17,539 nt of DNA from Bacillota bacterium (GTDB taxonomy: Bacteria; Bacillota; Clostridia; Lachnospirales; Lachnospiraceae), in the NCBI GenBank assembly GCA_023436765.1, contig JAEZHX010000142.1, positions 1 to 17,539 on the forward strand, read 5' to 3'. The stretch's first letter is position 1. The number at the start of each line of letters is the position of its first letter. Of the stretch, positions 1 through 7,470 are shown piece by piece. Below the pieces are notes generated by a model. It saw only the letters and a list, made by a program, of their open reading frames with translations, ran no database searches and had not been told where the DNA came from. The position numbers and the translations under genes are program-made.

Positions 1-1520
1 AAATAATACTTCGGCTTGCCAAAGTTCACATCGATATTCTCCGCAGAGGTCAGATAGCCCTGGTTAGCGGCTGTTGCCGCAATGGAACGGGCATCCATCA
101 AAGCCACGGATGCGATCTGCCCGGCAGTTACCTTAGAGCCCTCGCGATTCGGGAAGTTTCTCGTAGTATGACGGATTGAGAAGCCGTTATTGGCCGGAAC
201 ATCACCGGCACCGAAGCAGGGGCCGCAGAAGGCGGTCCGGATGGTTGCACCGGAGGCCATCAGCTTCGCTACGCTTCCGTTCTTCACCAGCTCCATAAAT
301 ACCGGCTGGCTGGCAGGATATACGCTTAAGGAGAACTCGTCGGCTCCGATGTATTTACCGTTAAGAATATCCGCTGCGTCACAGATATTCTCAAAGCCGC
401 CGCCTGCACAGCCAGCGATGGAGCCCTGTTCCACATATAATCTGCCGTTTCTGATTTTGTCCTTTAGGGAGTATTTTACTTTATTATTATCCAGGCTGAC
501 CAGTGCCTTCTTCTCTACGAGATCGAGAATATCATAGAGGTTAGCATTCAGCTCATCAATCGTATAGACATTGCTCGGATGGAACGGCATAGCGATCATT
601 GGCTTGATCTCTGACAGGTCCACATAGATCATGCCGTCATAGTAGGCAGCAGCACGGGGCTTCAGCTCCTTATAATCCTCCGGTCTGCGGTGAAGCTCAT
701 AGTATTCCTTCACCTTCTCATCTGTTACCCAGATGGAGGACAGGCAGGTGGTCTCCGTGGTCATGACATCGATTCCGATACGGAAGTCCACACTTAAATT
801 GCCGATACCGTCACCGACGAATTCCATTACCTTATTATTCACATAACCGTTTTCAAATACAGCACCGATGATTGCCAGAGCCACATCCTGAGGGCCGATG
901 CCCTTCCTAAGCTTTCCGGTCAGATATACCGCAACCACTCCTGGCATATTAATATCGTAGGTACGACTGAGGAGCTGCTTCACGATCTCGGGTCCTCCCT
1001 CACCCATTGCCATGGTACCTAAGGCTCCGTAGCGGGTATGACTGTCGGAACCTAGGAGCATTCCGCCTCCGGTTGCCAGCATCTCACGGGCATACTGATG
1101 GATGACTGCCTGATGGGGCGGTACATAGACTCCACCGTATCTCTTCGCACAGGAAAGGCCATACATATGGTCATCCTCATTGATCGTACCTCCTACTGCA
1201 CAAAGACTATTATGGCAGTTGGTCAGCACATAAGGAACCGGGAACTCAGTAAGTCCGCTTGCTCTGGCTGTCTGAAGGATACCGACAAAGGTAATATCAT
1301 GAGAGGTCAGCTTATCAAATTTTATTTTTAGTTTTTCCATACTGCCGGAGGTATTATGTTTCTCCAGTATATCATAGGCCATCGTACCTTTCCTTGCAGC
1401 TTCCTTATGTACATCTTCAAGCCCTGTTTTGGCTTTGATTTCTGCGGTTACCTCCGGATGGTCCGGAATCACCTCGGTTCCGTTCAGGAGATATACTCCC
1501 TTATCAAACAAATTAATCAT
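1..1520 (-). CDS. Aconitase-superfamily hydratase (YbhJ-like), 3' end cut by window edge
   Basis: About 506 N-terminal residues are visible; the C-terminal swivel domain lies beyond position 1. Aconitase-family enzymes use a [4Fe-4S] cluster to dehydrate and rehydrate hydroxy-acids in the cytosol. The three cluster cysteines are present in family spacing: C371 in the GCAGGG segment, and C432 and C435 in the FCGPCFGAGD segment. The segment around residues 155-190 (LGSDSHTRYGALGTMAMGEG, then a GPEIVKQLL stretch) resembles E. coli YbhJ, the 'putative hydratase' branch, more than AcnA/AcnB or LeuC. The ATG at 1520 has AGGAGA at 1528-1533. The gene has its own promoter (1598-1625). The substrate is not proven. 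Citrate/isocitrate is plausible because clostridia often carry this branch as their only aconitase, but that is inference. Family call firm, substrate uncertain. Confidence 0.88.
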   Translation of the reverse strand, partial: MINLFDKGVYLLNGTEVIPDHPEVTAEIKAKTGLEDVHKEAARKGTMAYDILEKHNTSGSMEKLKIKFDKLTSHDITFVGILQTARASGLTEFPVPYVLTNCHNSLCAVGGTINEDDHMYGLSCAKRYGGVYVPPHQAVIHQYAREMLATGGGMLLGSDSHTRYGALGTMAMGEGGPEIVKQLLSRTYDINMPGVVAVYLTGKLRKGIGPQDVALAIIGAVFENGYVNNKVMEFVGDGIGNLSVDFRIGIDVMTTETTCLSSIWVTDEKVKEYYELHRRPEDYKELKPRAAAYYDGMIYVDLSEIKPMIAMPFHPSNVYTIDELNANLYDILDLVEKKALVSLDNNKVKYSLKDKIRNGRLYVEQGSIAGCAGGGFENICDAADILNGKYIGADEFSLSVYPASQPVFMELVKNGSVAKLMASGATIRTAFCGPCFGAGDVPANNGFSIRHTTRNFPNREGSKVTAGQIASVALMDARSIAATAANQGYLTSAENIDVNFGKPKYY

Positions 1521-1581
1521 TCTGATCTCTCCTTTATGAAGGTATGCTTTTGATATATTCATTATAAAATGCACCTTGCAT

Positions 1582-1618
1582 TCTGACCGGCGGTTCTATT
1601 ATAAGGACCACGGTCAGA
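1582..1618. promoter_or_regulatory. Inverted repeat centred on the hydratase -10 box (candidate operator)
   Basis: TCTGACCG (1582-1589) and CGGTCAGA (1611-1618) form a perfect 8-bp inverted repeat with 21 nt between the arms. The centre, position 1600, falls inside the -10 hexamer. One arm occupies the -35/-10 spacer and the other the start-site region. No T-run follows on either side, so an operator is more likely than a terminator. The regulator is unknown. Confidence 0.5.
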
Positions 1619-1625
1619 TTGTAAA
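1598..1625 (-). promoter_or_regulatory. Sigma-A-like promoter of the hydratase gene
   Basis: Read on the minus strand, TTTACA (1620-1625) and TATAAT (1598-1603) are separated by 16 nt. The predicted transcript start is near 1591, giving a leader of about 70 nt. The -35 box lies only 16 nt past the stop codon of the upstream membrane-protein gene. Confidence 0.75.
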
Positions 1626-1640
1626 GTGCAGCAATATTTC

Positions 1641-2171
1641 TTATTCGAATAATTCACCGTTTTGATAATCAATCTTATGTTCCTCGTCGCAGGTGATCAG
1701 CTTGGAGGTTATGAAACCATTGGAAGCCTTCACCTTCATAGATACTAAGCCTTCCTCCGCCTTATCGAAGGTAATGTTAATCTTACCGTCAAACTTATCA
1801 TTAAATAATCCGGCATCTACAAGATATTTGCCTTCATAGCCTTCAAAGTCAAAGCGAATTTCTAAATTAGCTTCTCTGCCAAGTAAATTAATAGCACTCA
1901 AATCCTTCACTTGCTTCGTACCCGGTTCAACATTCGTATATTCATAGGTCGTTTCATCAACTCTGCCTTCTGCATAAACAAAATAAGCCTTCAAATCCTT
2001 CAGCTTTAAATCTGTGTTATTGGTGACTCTGATTTTGCCGGACTGATTTTCAATCATCATCAGGATTGCAACAGCAACTGCAATGACACCAATCACTGCA
2101 ATCAGCAGTATTCTTTTGTTGGAGTTCATTGGTTCCTTCAGGGTAGTTTTCTTCCTCTTTACTTTTCTCAT
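1641..2171 (-). CDS. Unrecognised membrane-anchored protein (single N-terminal helix)
   Basis: This 176-residue protein belongs to no family I recognise. It has a basic N-terminus (residues 1-20, many K/R), one hydrophobic helix at about 21-40 (ILLIAVIGVIAVAVAILMMI), then about 136 residues that would lie outside the cell. That outer part alternates charged and hydrophobic residues as in a beta-sandwich domain and carries a single cysteine. The start was set at the ATG at 2171 because GGAGG (2179-2183) lies 7 nt upstream. A longer frame begins at 2210, but its ATG has no ribosome binding site. A promoter fits just upstream (2216-2244). The following hydratase has its own promoter, so the two are probably separate units. 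Function unknown. Confidence 0.8.
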   Translation of the reverse strand: MRKVKRKKTTLKEPMNSNKRILLIAVIGVIAVAVAILMMIENQSGKIRVTNNTDLKLKDLKAYFVYAEGRVDETTYEYTNVEPGTKQVKDLSAINLLGREANLEIRFDFEGYEGKYLVDAGLFNDKFDGKINITFDKAEEGLVSMKVKASNGFITSKLITCDEEHKIDYQNGELFE

Positions 2172-2178
2172 CGTGTAA

Positions 2179-2183
2179 CCTCC
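2179..2183 (-). promoter_or_regulatory. Ribosome binding site that sets the start of the membrane protein
   Basis: GGAGG on the minus strand, 7 nt before the ATG at 2171. It argues against the in-frame ATG at 2210, which would lie upstream of this site. Confidence 0.75.
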
Positions 2184-2215
2184 ATCCGTTCCTATGTTTT
2201 CTACAGACAATACTT

Positions 2216-2244
2216 ATCATAATAGCTGAATTTAAAATAATCAA
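2216..2244 (-). promoter_or_regulatory. Sigma-A-like promoter of the membrane-protein gene
   Basis: TTGATT (2239-2244), a 17-nt spacer, and TATGAT (2216-2221) on the minus strand. The start site would be near 2209, giving a leader of about 38 nt. This placement also means the ATG at 2210 would not be transcribed. Confidence 0.65.
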
Positions 2245-2297
2245 GTACTAATTTTCTCTTTTTTGCAATAAATTGATGAATTTTATTGTACTGCCTA

Positions 2298-2378
2298 AAT
2301 CGAGGCACCTGATTCGTCCTTTCACTCCCTGCACAGGTCAGTATGCAGGGAATGGAGTAACGTACGGTGCCTCTGATT
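2298..2378. repeat. 81-nt nested inverted repeat (structured element)
   Basis: Outer arms GAGGCACC (2302-2309) and GGTGCCTC (2366-2373) extend to AATC/GATT across one bulged T. Inside, TCCCTGCA (2326-2333) and TGCAGGGA (2344-2351) form a perfect 8-bp hairpin with a 10-nt loop. A further ACTCC/GGAGT pairing (2324-2328 / 2354-2358) competes with the inner stem. It lies between the end of the chemotaxis gene and the promoter of the membrane-protein gene. No clean T-run follows on either strand. It could be a small RNA, a composite terminator or a copy of a dispersed palindromic repeat; the sequence alone does not decide. Confidence 0.55.
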
Positions 2379-2389
2379 ATTTCTATGAA

Positions 2390-2410
2390 GTGAAGCGGTA
2401 ACCGTTTCAC
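2390..2410 (-). terminator. Stem-loop after the chemotaxis gene (weak terminator)
   Basis: GTGAAGCG and CGTTTCAC pair (one G-T wobble) around a short GTAAC loop, 12 nt past the stop codon of the chemotaxis gene. The minus-strand downstream sequence is only mildly T-rich, so termination efficiency is doubtful. Confidence 0.45.
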
Positions 2411-2422
2411 CTTATATTTATA

Positions 2423-4519
2423 TTATTTTGTCTTGAAGATCATGATTGCCGCCTCAAGTTTAGCTGCTTCCTTGTTCAGGGCCTTAGCAGAATCGTTCAG
2501 CATTCTTACTGAATCAAGCTGCTGCTGGGCTGTTGCATCCACTTCTTCGGAAGCTGCGGAGGTCTCCTCTGCTACAGCAGAGATGTTCTCAATGGCTGAC
2601 AGGGTATCAGCCTTGGAGTGATTGATCTCCTCAACACCGTCTGAGATTTTGCTAAGCTTTGATGCCAGATCATCTACATGGATATTAATATTATGGAACA
2701 GCTTAACGACGTTATTCAGTCTTGCCTCTGTGGATTTCGTTACGCCCTCAGCTTCTTTTACGGCTAATACCGTGCTGGAAGTCTTGGTGGAAATCTTCTT
2801 AATAATATCTTCAATTTCCGAAGCAGCAGTTACAGTTTTCTGTGATAGGTTCCGAATTTCGCCGGCAACTACCGCGAAGCCGCGGCCTGCATCCCCTGCT
2901 CTGGCTGCTTCAATGGAAGCATTTAAGGATAACAGATTTGTCTGCTCCGCAATTTCATTAATAACTGCTATGATTGCTGTAATTGTCTTAGATTCCTTCT
3001 CCAGTGCTTCAATTTCACGGATGGTACGATTCGTAACCTTGATATTCTCATTGGTAGCGGCATTCAACTGGTCAATCTCGCCGATTCCATCCTTGACAAC
3101 ATTCTTCGTATTGGATGCGATCTCTTCGATTGCCTTAGAATTCTGAGCAACCAGATTGATCTGCTCCGCCAACTCATCCGTTAGCTTCAGACAATGCTCC
3201 GTATCCTCGGCCTGTTGGACATTTCCCTGTTGAATTTCGCTGATTGCAGAAGAAATATCTTTGGAGGAGATTAATAGCAGCTCGGAATTCTCTGTTACAT
3301 TCTTTGAGGAATCGACTACATTTCTTCCGACCTCGGAAGCTTTTATGATCAAGCCCTTCATGTTTCCGATCATGTGATTGATGCTATCGGACAGGATACC
3401 GAATTCGTCCTTCCGTCTGGTATGTACAGAAACCGTTAAATCTCCACCGGAAGCAGCCTTAAGTACCTTCATCATCCTCTTGATTGCGTTACCGATACCA
3501 TATGCCACATAGATGCCGATTCCTACTGCGGATGCACAGGCAATCAATACCCAGATCATGGTAAGTTTTTTAATGGAAGCCGCTTTACTGATCAAATGGC
3601 TCTCCGGGACCAAGGCACTAACCAAAGCTCCGGTATTCCCGATTTTAGAGTAGATAAAAAGCATTTTATTTCCTCTATAATCAACAATTTTGTTTCCCTG
3701 AGGTTCTTCTGAAGCAACTGCTTCCGTATAAAATATCTCAGAAGTAAAGATAGGAGCCAAAGCATCCCCCTCCGGTGTGATCTCTCTGCCATCCGGGGAG
3801 ATGAATGCTACTTTGCTGTCTTCGGGAAGCTCCAAGGTGCTCATCACTTTCGAGATTGCATCCATGGAAATGTCCGTTATAAAATATCCAATCGGTTTAG
3901 ATGCAGAATTCAGATAAAGCCTGGTAAGTGCAATTGCATATTTATCCTTAGCAATATCAAGGTTCTCATCCAGATAATTATGATAGCCGGACCAGAGGTT
4001 TATGATTTCCTTGTTATTCAGCTTGGCAACTTCCCCCAGTGCAGAATACTGTTGATAGGGGTTGATGTTGGCATCAAACATTCCAAAGGTTGTTACCGGC
4101 ATTCCGTAATCCGTAATGATTGTGATATTTTCCATAAACCGGTCCGCAATTACCATGGTAGCTGCATTGCTTCGTATGGTTTTGTAAATTTTACTCTCTT
4201 CTAATTTGTCACCGGCATAATACTTATTAAAATAGTTTTTAGCAGTATTATCATACGTAAACTGCAGAGCCTTATCCTCGACACTTTGTAATGCTAATTC
4301 ATAGTATTCACTGGTCTTCTTAATGGAGGAGATTGTCGAATCCGTAAAAGTACTGATGATTGCTTTGGATGATTCGCCGTATGCGGCACTTCCAAGAATT
4401 AGAATAAAAATGACAGGAACTAGGAAGAACAAAATCAACTTGACCCTGATGCTTCTGAATATTTTTAAATACAGTTCTTTTATGCTTATACCTTTCAGAT
4501 GTTGCCATGGCTTCATCAT
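2423..4519 (-). CDS. Methyl-accepting chemotaxis protein with extracellular sensor domain
   Basis: This 698-residue transmembrane chemoreceptor relays ligand binding to CheA/CheW. The order is: short cytoplasmic start, TM1 at about 27-47, an extracellular sensing region at about 50-315 whose length and position fit a double-Cache domain, TM2 at about 318-340, a HAMP linker at about 341-395, and a long coiled-coil signalling domain to the C-terminus. The conserved hairpin tip at about 524-541 reads EQTNLLSLNASIEAARAG, the hallmark of the family. No CheR-binding pentapeptide is visible at the C-terminus. Two adjacent ATGs (4519 and 4516) share a GAGG site. It has its own promoter. The neighbouring kdgK/uxaC genes make a sugar-acid ligand conceivable, but nothing in the sensor sequence shows it. 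Confidence 0.95.
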   Translation of the reverse strand: MMKPWQHLKGISIKELYLKIFRSIRVKLILFFLVPVIFILILGSAAYGESSKAIISTFTDSTISSIKKTSEYYELALQSVEDKALQFTYDNTAKNYFNKYYAGDKLEESKIYKTIRSNAATMVIADRFMENITIITDYGMPVTTFGMFDANINPYQQYSALGEVAKLNNKEIINLWSGYHNYLDENLDIAKDKYAIALTRLYLNSASKPIGYFITDISMDAISKVMSTLELPEDSKVAFISPDGREITPEGDALAPIFTSEIFYTEAVASEEPQGNKIVDYRGNKMLFIYSKIGNTGALVSALVPESHLISKAASIKKLTMIWVLIACASAVGIGIYVAYGIGNAIKRMMKVLKAASGGDLTVSVHTRRKDEFGILSDSINHMIGNMKGLIIKASEVGRNVVDSSKNVTENSELLLISSKDISSAISEIQQGNVQQAEDTEHCLKLTDELAEQINLVAQNSKAIEEIASNTKNVVKDGIGEIDQLNAATNENIKVTNRTIREIEALEKESKTITAIIAVINEIAEQTNLLSLNASIEAARAGDAGRGFAVVAGEIRNLSQKTVTAASEIEDIIKKISTKTSSTVLAVKEAEGVTKSTEARLNNVVKLFHNINIHVDDLASKLSKISDGVEEINHSKADTLSAIENISAVAEETSAASEEVDATAQQQLDSVRMLNDSAKALNKEAAKLEAAIMIFKTK

Positions 4520-4578
4520 ATGTTAACCTCACCCTCCTTAGTTATCTCATGTAGTCACATAAAAATTATCTTACTAAC

Positions 4579-4607
4579 ATCATACCAATTTACTAGATAA
4601 AATACAA
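4579..4607 (-). promoter_or_regulatory. Sigma-A-like promoter of the chemotaxis gene
   Basis: TTGTAT (4602-4607), 17 nt, TATGAT (4579-4584) on the minus strand, with a start site near 4572 and a leader of about 53 nt. I found no flagellar sigma-28 pattern (TAAA-N15-GCCGATAA) in the 233-bp gap. The rest of the gap (4608-4752) is AT-rich, shows no clear terminator for kdgK and holds no credible gene. Confidence 0.55.
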
Positions 4608-4752
4608 TATAAATTTGAAAAATTAGACAATAAATGTATAAATCACAGGATATTATTGATAAATTTCAACATATCAGCAATCATTCTCAATTCTGTTCTA
4701 TTCTTCTATCTATGGTATCTAATTCATATAACAATTATCCTATACTCAACTA

Positions 4753-5775
4753 CTATCTCTGCACTCTTCCGGAGGCATCCCCGCCGACCAGTTGCTCCAC
4801 TTCTGCTCTGGTCACCTGGTTGAAATCGCCGGGAATGGTATGCTTCAGGGCTGACGCTGCCACACCGAATTCCAGGGCATCCTTCATGTTCTTCCCATCC
4901 AGCAGACCGCAGATAAAGCCTCCTGCAAAGGCATCCCCGCCGCCGACACGGTCCACGATGCGGATATCATACTTTCTGGAATGATAAAATTCCTTACCGT
5001 CATAGATGCAGGCTGACCAACCGTTATCCGATGCAGAATAGCTTTCCCTTAAGGAGCTTACGACATATTTAAAATTGAATCTCTTCACCATCTGCTCGAA
5101 GATGTCCTGATAACCGGCCAGTTCCAGATCACCGGTAATCACATCTGACTTACCGGGTTTAAAACCCAATACCTTCTCAGCATCCTCTTCATTACCGATG
5201 CAGACATCTACATACTGCATCAGGTTTGTCATGATTCTCTGGGCTTTTTCGGAGGACCATAGCTTCTTACGGAAATTAAGGTCTACGGATACCGTGATAT
5301 TCTTCCGTTTCGCTGCCTTTAAGGCTTCCTCGGTCAGAACTGCTGCTTTATCGCTGATTGCAGGAGTAATGCCGGTAAAATGGAACCAGTCCGCTCCCTC
5401 AAAGATTGCATCAAAATTAAAATCAGAAGGCTCTGCTTCAGCGATTGCCGCATAAGCTCTGTCGTAGACAACATTGGAGGCTCTCATGGACGCACCGGTC
5501 TCAAGAAAATAGATCCCGAGGCGTTCTCCGCCCCTTGCCACATAATCACAGTTTACATTATATTTTCGTAATGCCGCAATGGCACTGTCACCGATCGGAT
5601 TCTTCGGAACCTTTGTCACAAAATAAGCCGAATGTCCGTAGTTTGCCAACGATACAGCTACATTTGCCTCTCCTCCACCATAACATACCTCAAAGCTGTC
5701 GGACTGGATAATCCTCTGGTTACCGTGAGTGGATAGCCGGAGCATAATTTCTCCCATCGTGATCACTTTTGCCAT
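4753..5775 (-). CDS. kdgK: 2-keto-3-deoxygluconate kinase (PfkB/ribokinase family)
   Basis: This 340-residue cytosolic sugar kinase phosphorylates 2-keto-3-deoxygluconate to KDPG, a late step of hexuronate breakdown. PfkB-family signatures are present: the substrate-side GGGEANVA at about 33-40 and the C-terminal DRVGGGDAFAGGF segment, whose D281 is the expected catalytic base. The usual DTxGAGD is here DRVGGGD, a common variant in KDG kinases. An ATP-site region with VDLNFRKKLW at about 163-172 fits the same branch. The start ATG at 5775 has AAGGAGAG upstream. It is divergent from uxaC, which supports KDG rather than fructose or ribose as substrate. No KDPG aldolase gene is in the window. 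Confidence 0.88.
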   Translation of the reverse strand: MAKVITMGEIMLRLSTHGNQRIIQSDSFEVCYGGGEANVAVSLANYGHSAYFVTKVPKNPIGDSAIAALRKYNVNCDYVARGGERLGIYFLETGASMRASNVVYDRAYAAIAEAEPSDFNFDAIFEGADWFHFTGITPAISDKAAVLTEEALKAAKRKNITVSVDLNFRKKLWSSEKAQRIMTNLMQYVDVCIGNEEDAEKVLGFKPGKSDVITGDLELAGYQDIFEQMVKRFNFKYVVSSLRESYSASDNGWSACIYDGKEFYHSRKYDIRIVDRVGGGDAFAGGFICGLLDGKNMKDALEFGVAASALKHTIPGDFNQVTRAEVEQLVGGDASGRVQR

Positions 5776-5826
5776 TATAATCTCTCCTTTATATGAATTG
5801 TCTAATTATAAATATTTCCATATCTC

Positions 5827-5855
5827 AGTATAGGATGGGCACCAGTTTTCGTCAA
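5827..5855 (-). promoter_or_regulatory. Sigma-A-like promoter of kdgK
   Basis: TTGACG (5850-5855), 17 nt, TATACT (5827-5832) on the minus strand. The start site would be near 5820, giving a leader of about 45 nt. Confidence 0.7.
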
Positions 5856-5912
5856 GTCCGTTCTCCCTGTATCTATTTTTTGGCTTGCTGCAGACTGTTA
5901 CTTTCACTTAGC

Positions 5913-5942
5913 TTGACGATAAGTCCGATGCTATACTATAAT
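5913..5942 (+). promoter_or_regulatory. Sigma-A-like promoter of uxaC
   Basis: TTGACG (5913-5918), 18 nt, TATAAT (5937-5942). Its -35 octamer CTTGACGA (5912-5919) is the exact inverted copy of the one in the kdgK promoter (5849-5856). ACTTA (5906-5910) and TAAGT (5920-5924) form a small inverted repeat across the -35 box, a possible operator. Confidence 0.68.
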
Positions 5943-5983
5943 ATAGCAAAAAGTACCTTAATAAATATTGCACGGAGGTTCCT

Positions 5984-7393
5984 ATGAAAGAGTTTATGGA
6001 TCAGGACTTTTTATTGTCCACGGATACTGCAAAAGAGCTTTATCATAATTATGCGAAGGATATGCCCATTGTGGATTATCACTGTCATATCGTTCCCAGA
6101 GAAATCGCAGAGGATATCCGGTTTGAAACTATCACACAGGTATGGCTCGGTGCGGACCATTATAAATGGCGTCTCATGCGTACAAACGGAATTGATGAAA
6201 AGTATATAACAGGCGATGCCTCGGACCGGGAAAAATTTCAGAAATGGGCCGAAACATTGGAACGGGCCATCGGTAATCCCCTCTACCACTGGAGTCACCT
6301 AGAGCTGAAGCGTTATTTTGGTTATGAAGGCACCTTAAGCGGTAATACCGCAGAGGAGGCATGGAATTTCTGTAATGCTAAGCTTAAGAAGCCTGAAATG
6401 AGTGCCAAAGGAATGATCACTATGTCCAATGTAAAGGTACTCTGCACGACGGATGATCCTGCGGATACTCTGGAATACCACAGGGCGATTGCACAGGATA
6501 CCTCCTTTCAGACAAGGGTACTCCCTGCCTTTCGTCCTGACGAAGCAATGAACATCGAGAAACCCGGCTTCATAAACTACCTTGAGAAGCTTTCTAAAGC
6601 AAGTAATATAGATATTACTGATTATAAGTCCCTCTGTGCTGCCCTCACCAATCGGATGGAATTTTTCCATCGGAATGGCTGCTGCATCTCGGATCATGGA
6701 ATGGAATTTGTCATGTACTACCCTGCGGAAGAAACAGAGATCGAAAAAATCTTCAAAAAGCGCCTCTCGGGAGAGCTTCCCTCAGGACCGGAGATACTGC
6801 AATTTAAGACAGCCTTCCTGTTGTATGTCGGTAGGGAATATCACCGTCTGAATTGGGTCATGCAGCTTCATTATGGTGTAAAGAGGGATAATAATACCCG
6901 CTTCTTCCGTAAAATCGGTATTAATACGGGCTTTGACTGTATCGATGACAGTAATACCTCTTCGTCTCAGCTGGCTGATTTCTTAAACGCGCTAGATGTC
7001 ACAGATCAGCTACCAAAGACCATCCTATATTCCTTAAATCCCACCGATAATACGGCCATTGATACGGTAATGGGCTGTTTTGAGGATTCCTCTGCCATCG
7101 GCAAGCTTCAGCATGGCTCTGCCTGGTGGTTCAATGATCATAAGCCCGGAATGCTGGAGCATATGGTAACCCTGTCAAGCCTCAGCCTGTTAAGTAATTT
7201 TGTCGGTATGCTTACCGACTCAAGAAGCTTCCTATCCTATACCAGGCATGAATACTTCAGGAGAATCCTCTGCGATAACCTGGGCTCCATCGTTGAGAAC
7301 GGAGAATTCCCAAAGGACATGAAGGTACTCGGAAAAATTGTTCAGGATATCTCCTACAATAACAGCATGCGGTACTTTGGATTTGATCAATAA
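5984..7393 (+). CDS. uxaC: Uronate isomerase (glucuronate/galacturonate isomerase)
   Basis: This 469-residue protein, the usual family length, converts D-glucuronate to D-fructuronate and D-galacturonate to D-tagaturonate, the first step of hexuronate catabolism. It matches E. coli UxaC closely along its N-terminal half: FLLSTDTAKELYHNYAKD, then DYHCH at 31-35 with metal ligands H33 and H35, then GDHYKWR-like, MRTNG, GDASDREKF, NPLYHWSHLELKR and TTDDP segments in the same order. The C-terminal DSRSFLSYTRHEYFRR stretch is also typical. GGAGG (5974-5978) lies 5 nt before the ATG. It is the only plus-strand gene and is divergent from kdgK. A terminator follows. Altronate/mannonate oxidoreductases and dehydratases are not in the window. 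Confidence 0.96.
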   Translation: MKEFMDQDFLLSTDTAKELYHNYAKDMPIVDYHCHIVPREIAEDIRFETITQVWLGADHYKWRLMRTNGIDEKYITGDASDREKFQKWAETLERAIGNPLYHWSHLELKRYFGYEGTLSGNTAEEAWNFCNAKLKKPEMSAKGMITMSNVKVLCTTDDPADTLEYHRAIAQDTSFQTRVLPAFRPDEAMNIEKPGFINYLEKLSKASNIDITDYKSLCAALTNRMEFFHRNGCCISDHGMEFVMYYPAEETEIEKIFKKRLSGELPSGPEILQFKTAFLLYVGREYHRLNWVMQLHYGVKRDNNTRFFRKIGINTGFDCIDDSNTSSSQLADFLNALDVTDQLPKTILYSLNPTDNTAIDTVMGCFEDSSAIGKLQHGSAWWFNDHKPGMLEHMVTLSSLSLLSNFVGMLTDSRSFLSYTRHEYFRRILCDNLGSIVENGEFPKDMKVLGKIVQDISYNNSMRYFGFDQ

Positions 7394-7410
7394 ACCATTT
7401 CACTAACGTA

Positions 7411-7450
7411 AAAGGGGCGACGCACATTTTTTAGTGCGACCGCCCCGTTT
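7411..7450. terminator. Bidirectional intrinsic terminator between uxaC and the small membrane gene
   Basis: GGGGCG (7414-7419) pairs with CGCCCC (7441-7446), and inside it CGCAC (7421-7425) pairs with GTGCG (7434-7438) around an A/T loop. GTTTAT follows on the plus strand, and a TTTT run (complement of 7410-7413) follows on the minus strand. It sits between two convergent genes and should stop both. Confidence 0.8.
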
Positions 7451-7470
7451 ATCATGTTTTATATACATAC

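Noticed and set aside
190..537. Open frame of 115 codons on the plus strand inside the hydratase gene
   Set aside because: It is antisense to a clear aconitase-family reading frame, has no ribosome site and encodes a composition typical of a reverse-frame shadow.
1582..1618. Inverted repeat near the hydratase promoter as an intrinsic terminator
   Set aside because: The 21-nt loop and the absence of a following T-run on either strand fit an operator better; it also contains the -10 box.
2201..2410. Open frame of 69 codons on the minus strand across the 81-nt inverted repeat
   Set aside because: It runs through a palindrome, terminator hairpin and promoter, and has no ribosome binding site.
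2622..3146. Open frame of 174 codons on the plus strand inside the chemotaxis gene
   Set aside because: It mirrors the repetitive coiled-coil coding of the receptor signalling domain; the minus-strand protein has unmistakable conserved motifs there.
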